A stretch of 64,000 nucleotides of DNA, taken from assembly GCF_025263565.1 (NCBI RefSeq), contig NZ_CP079865.1, forward strand, positions 5,456,001 through 5,520,000, given 5' to 3'. The notes under the pieces are model-generated. The model worked only from the letters and a program-made list of their open reading frames with translations. It made no database searches and was not told the origin of the DNA. Numbering within the stretch: the stretch's first letter is position 1; each line of letters starts with the position of its first letter. Positions 61,237 to 64,000 of the stretch are shown here, in pieces. This DNA comes from Mycobacterium sp. SMC-8 (lineage in GTDB: Bacteria; Actinomycetota; Actinomycetes; Mycobacteriales; Mycobacteriaceae). The position numbers and the translations under genes were made by a program.

Positions 61237-63009
61237 GAGACTGCTGAATTAAGGGTGTTTTGGGGCAGGGTGCCTCAGAGCGCTTTGTGGCGCGTGGTTT
61301 GAAGTCAGACCCGAAGGGCGACAGATTCGAGGGTCACCCCGCCGTAGTTGAGCCTGGCACGCGGTCCTCGGTGAGGCAAGGCCCTGAAATCCCGGGTCAG
61401 GCGATGGCCCAGGTCGTTCCGTCGTGGGTCAGGCACAGCGTAATCAGGCGGCGCAGGTTCAGTGCGGCAGCGCGATTGTGCAGCCAGTGGTTGTTCTTGG
61501 TGACGCCGCGGTAGCGGACTTTGCGGTTGCCACGGGTCAGCCAGGCGATCGAGCGTTCCACCATCGGGCGATGCTGTCGGTACTCGTTGATCCACTTCGC
61601 TTTTCGGGACTGCGTGCGTGCGGTGTGTTGCAGTTGGTAGTGCGGTGAGATCCTCGCGGTCTTGCCTTTCACGGCGGTCGTGCACTGAGCCCGTAGTGCA
61701 CAGTCGCGGCACGCGACACCGAACACGGCGTTGCCGGCCGCGGTGATCGTGCGAGTCAGCCCGGCCGGGCAGATCACGGTGCGTTCAGTGAGGTTGACGG
61801 TGAAGTCCTCGATGGTGAACCCACCCGGTACAGCCGGACGCAGCGGGATCGGTTTGATCACCGCGACATGCTTGAGATCGGCCAGCCCCGCGCGCATCTC
61901 GTTGGTGCCGTACGCCGAATCACCGAGCACCCGCACCCTGCGGGTCTCCCCGGCCAACAACCCCAACCCGATGACACCCTCATGATTGTCTGAACCGCTG
62001 GCTTTGGTCAGAGCGCAGTCGGTGATGATCCCGGTATCGGGTTCAACCGCGATATGGGCCTTGAACCCATCCTGGCGCCGATGCACTGTCTTGTGGGCAT
62101 GGCGGGCCTCAGGGTCGACAGTGGAAATCACCCGATCACCGGCCACCTGCTGGGCGATCTGCCAGTGCCCGTCGGTGCCATCAGAGCCCTCCACGGGTTC
62201 GACGTCCTGGCCGGCAATCAACGCCAACAACGCGACCGCCTCAGCGGCACGCGGACCCAGATCTTGGTCGGGCAGATACCCCAGTAGCCGGTGGGCATCA
62301 CCGACCAGGGCGTCGATGAGCTGGTCGCGGGCAGTCTTGTCGTTCCACGCGATGACCGGTTTGCCTGGGTCTGTGTAGTCATGGGCGCCGCACCGGGCGG
62401 CGATCACCTCACCGGCGCCGGGCACCTCGCGGCCCACACGGCGGATCGCGGCGATCAGCTGGGTCACGGTGTCCTGGGTGGCCACCGCATCATCGAGCAC
62501 GGTGGAATCCAACGCCCGCCGTGTTTTCTTGGCCAGCACCCCGGTCTGCGCGACGACGGCTTTGACCGCCTCAAAGATGCGATCGGGTCGGTCCGAGCCG
62601 GCCAGTCGGCGCCGCCAATAGGTCAACGTGGTGGAGTGAAACGCCGTCGCGGTCACCGGCAGCCCGCACGCGGCTTTCCAGCGCAGATCGAAGGTGACCG
62701 CGTCCACGGTCTCGTTGTCAGACAGGCCGTGCAGGGCCTGCAGGGTGATCACCGAGGCCATCACCTCAGCCGGCACGCTCGGACGACCCCGACCTGAGGG
62801 AAACAGATCGGCGAACATCGCTTCGGGGAACAGCTCGTCACGGTGGGCGGCCAGGAAGGCAAACATGCTGTCGGACTTCAGAAGATGCCCGGCCACCGAC
62901 TCGGCATCCAACAACTCCCGCTGATCATCAGAGCGTCCCTGCATGCCTCAATCATCTCGAGAGCACAGCCACAAGCCCCGCCGCCACGCCCGATTAATTC
63001 AGCACTCTC
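61237..63009 (-). mobile_element. IS1182-family insertion sequence, 1773 bp
   Basis: The inverted repeats are GAGACTGCTGAATTAA at the left end (61237-61252) and GAGAGTGCTGAATTAA reading in from the right (62994-63009), 15 of 16 identical. CTAG flanks it at 61233-61236 and 63010-63013. It carries one intact transposase gene on the minus strand and interrupts a short-chain dehydrogenase gene. Confidence 0.9.
61397..62944 (-). CDS. IS1182-family transposase
   Basis: The 515-residue DDE transposase has the N-terminal MFADLFPSGRGRPSVPAEVM (DUF772-type), ALDSTVLDDAV with the first Asp, LGDSAYGTNEMRAGL with the second Asp, a CRDCALRAQC zinc-like pair and HRPMVERSIAWLTRGNRKVRYRG with the catalytic Glu. 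The frame is complete and without stops, so the element may be mobile. ATG at 62944 is chosen. It reads in the same direction as the host operon and may supply transcription of the downstream genes. Confidence 0.94.
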   Translation of the reverse strand: MQGRSDDQRELLDAESVAGHLLKSDSMFAFLAAHRDELFPEAMFADLFPSGRGRPSVPAEVMASVITLQALHGLSDNETVDAVTFDLRWKAACGLPVTATAFHSTTLTYWRRRLAGSDRPDRIFEAVKAVVAQTGVLAKKTRRALDSTVLDDAVATQDTVTQLIAAIRRVGREVPGAGEVIAARCGAHDYTDPGKPVIAWNDKTARDQLIDALVGDAHRLLGYLPDQDLGPRAAEAVALLALIAGQDVEPVEGSDGTDGHWQIAQQVAGDRVISTVDPEARHAHKTVHRRQDGFKAHIAVEPDTGIITDCALTKASGSDNHEGVIGLGLLAGETRRVRVLGDSAYGTNEMRAGLADLKHVAVIKPIPLRPAVPGGFTIEDFTVNLTERTVICPAGLTRTITAAGNAVFGVACRDCALRAQCTTAVKGKTARISPHYQLQHTARTQSRKAKWINEYRQHRPMVERSIAWLTRGNRKVRYRGVTKNNHWLHNRAAALNLRRLITLCLTHDGTTWAIA

Positions 63010-63271
63010 CTAGCGCCGCGTTGTTGATCAGAACGTCGAGCGGCCCCTGCTCGGCCTCCGCGCGGGCGAGAGCCCTTCGTACTGCTCGTGGTCCGACAGG
63101 TCGACGGCCATCGCGACGCCGCCGAGGGACGCCGCCGTCTGCCGCAACTCGTCGCTCTCGCGCGCCACGAGGGTCAGACGCGCCCCCTTCGCATGGAGGT
63201 GTCGGGCGAGTTCGGCACCGATTCCCTTGGAGCCTCCGGTGATCAGGATGTGGGCGCCACGTAGCTGCATC

Positions 63272-64000
63272 TCAAGCCTCTCGTTGAGTCGCTGAAAGCT
63301 TTCCGGACTTCGTCACCCCGACGAGCAGGTCGTAGGTGTCGTTCTGCTGGCGGGGACGCATCACGGTCCGCTCCGTCAGTCCGTAGCCGACGACGCCGTC
63401 CCACTCGTAGCGCGTCTGGCAGTCCAGCAACAGGTGCGACGCGGCGGTGCCCGTGTGGTTACCGTAGGCGATCTCGTTGGGGCCGACGAGCGAATGCGGC
63501 ATGACGCTCAGGACCTCGGCCGTGATGGTGTGCTCCACGCCGTCCTCGGTCCGCAACACCATTTCGTAGGGGTCCCAGATCTCGGACTCGGCATGGATCA
63601 GCGGCTCGTTGACGACCGTTGCCATCTGGACGCCGTCCGGGGTCGTGACGACGCCGACGGAATGGCTCTTGTCCGCCTCGCGCCAGCCTACGATGCTGAA
63701 ATTGAAGCCGCGGCCGTCGGGAAAGTTGCCGCTGTGCCAGTTGTGCGCCGACATCTTCGACAGATCCCGACCCCCGAGCGAATGGTCACGCAGCCCCGTG
63801 CCGTTGAAGGCGATGACCTCGTTGCCGAACGCGATCGTGCCCGTGGCCTCGAAGTGCTGCTCGTAGTGCATCTTCGCGCCCCACTCCTGCCCGGAGACGT
63901 CGCCCATGTCGAAGACGTGGGACGTCGAGCGGACGTCGAGCTCCATCGAGGCGCCGATGTGGATCCCGTCCCGTAGCGGACCGTCCATGAGCTCGTCGTA
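63272..64000 (-). CDS. DUF7064-type protein, 5' end outside the window, paired with swivel protein C
   Basis: The last 242 codons are present, continuing to the right edge without a supported start. The family blocks are MHYEQHFEATGTIAFGNEVI and FNGTGLRDHSLGGRDLSKM, as in the three other paralogues, followed by GFNFSIVGWREADKSHSVGV and ending LLVGVTKSGKLSATQREA. It stops one base before the start of the disrupted SDR gene, so the order DUF7064-SDR-swivel C mirrors the other pairs. Confidence 0.82.
   Translation of the reverse strand, partial: YDELMDGPLRDGIHIGASMELDVRSTSHVFDMGDVSGQEWGAKMHYEQHFEATGTIAFGNEVIAFNGTGLRDHSLGGRDLSKMSAHNWHSGNFPDGRGFNFSIVGWREADKSHSVGVVTTPDGVQMATVVNEPLIHAESEIWDPYEMVLRTEDGVEHTITAEVLSVMPHSLVGPNEIAYGNHTGTAASHLLLDCQTRYEWDGVVGYGLTERTVMRPRQQNDTYDLLVGVTKSGKLSATQREA

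Larger units (their letters stand above)
60637..63270 (-). pseudogene. Short-chain dehydrogenase disrupted by an IS1182-family element and a frameshift
   Basis: The N-terminal part (63270 to 63014) reads LRGAHILITGGSKGIGAELA, then slips frame by one base near 63062 before LDVLINNAAL. The insertion sequence begins at that point, and the second part (61233 to 60637) continues with DVRKTLTTNLLAP, LNVSSIAGEFAVPHLATYGSSKAAL (catalytic Ser, Tyr, Lys) to the C-terminus. CTAG is duplicated at both junctions. Removing the IS and one CTAG, and restoring one base, gives a normal SDR of about 275 residues. It sits between the DUF7064-type and swivel C genes. Confidence 0.9.

Noticed and set aside
1-64000. 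CRISPR arrays, complete tRNA or rRNA genes, plasmid or phage origins
   Set aside because: No regularly spaced direct repeats, no complete tRNA cloverleaf, no rRNA signature and no replication-protein gene could be found by reading both strands.

Overview
The window looks like chromosome from a mycobacterium, probably an environmental fast-grower of the Mycolicibacterium type. The evidence is the high GC content, an actinobacterial RNase P RNA, a DUF222/13E12-type HNH protein, MceG, an MPT51-like antigen, and a block that runs in the same order as Rv2228c-Rv2236c of M. tuberculosis (RNase H/CobC-like, zinc ribbon, Nif3, ptkA, ptpA, SURF1, cobD). No species call can be made from sequence alone.

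Left part (1-16.3 kb), core-like. It starts with the lesioned edge of a bile-acid:sodium-type transporter and an IS5-family element flanked by CTAG. Next come small enzymes, rnpB, an AraC/VOC pair, the 13E12-type gene and a methyltransferase/thioredoxin-reductase-like pair divergent from an XRE-cupin regulator. The conserved Rv2228c-Rv2236c block, an amidohydrolase and a SOUL protein follow.

At 16331-16375 lies only the 3' half of a tRNA-Val on the minus strand. This is the usual footprint of integration into a tRNA gene, so the sequence to its right may be an inserted island. Decayed sequence follows, including a broken copy of a gene found intact at 22.5 kb.

Middle part (17-48 kb), accessory and catabolic. 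It holds an acyl-CoA dehydrogenase followed by a hydratase-CitE pair with a GntR regulator, a frameshifted GGDEF gene, an mceG copy coupled to an unknown small gene, DedA, a frameshifted plsB with a plsC-like gene, a hydrolase, a ferredoxin reductase and a four-helix membrane protein. Two exported proteins are each preceded by a tiny PDYDASD reading frame. Ferredoxin, SDR, TetR, thiolase and acyl-CoA dehydrogenase genes follow. A five-gene operon (SCP2, acyl-CoA ligase, P450, SDR, aldehyde dehydrogenase) suggests oxidation of a sterol- or terpenoid-like alcohol to an acid and on to CoA-linked degradation.

Right part (48.6-64 kb), the most unusual system. Three proteins resemble rifampicin phosphotransferase without its ATP-grasp domain: a substrate-type domain followed by a phosphohistidine swivel domain. 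Each lies beside a paralogous DUF7064/7065-type (lipocalin-like) protein. One locus also encodes a free PPDK-like ATP-grasp/phosphohistidine protein, a TetR, a membrane protein and a winged-helix protein; the divergent locus begins with a P450. The two loci diverge from a region holding a 32-bp dyad. The third locus carries an SDR broken by an IS1182-family element and by a frameshift. I infer a split phosphotransfer system in which one ATP-dependent kinase module could charge several substrate-specific swivel proteins.
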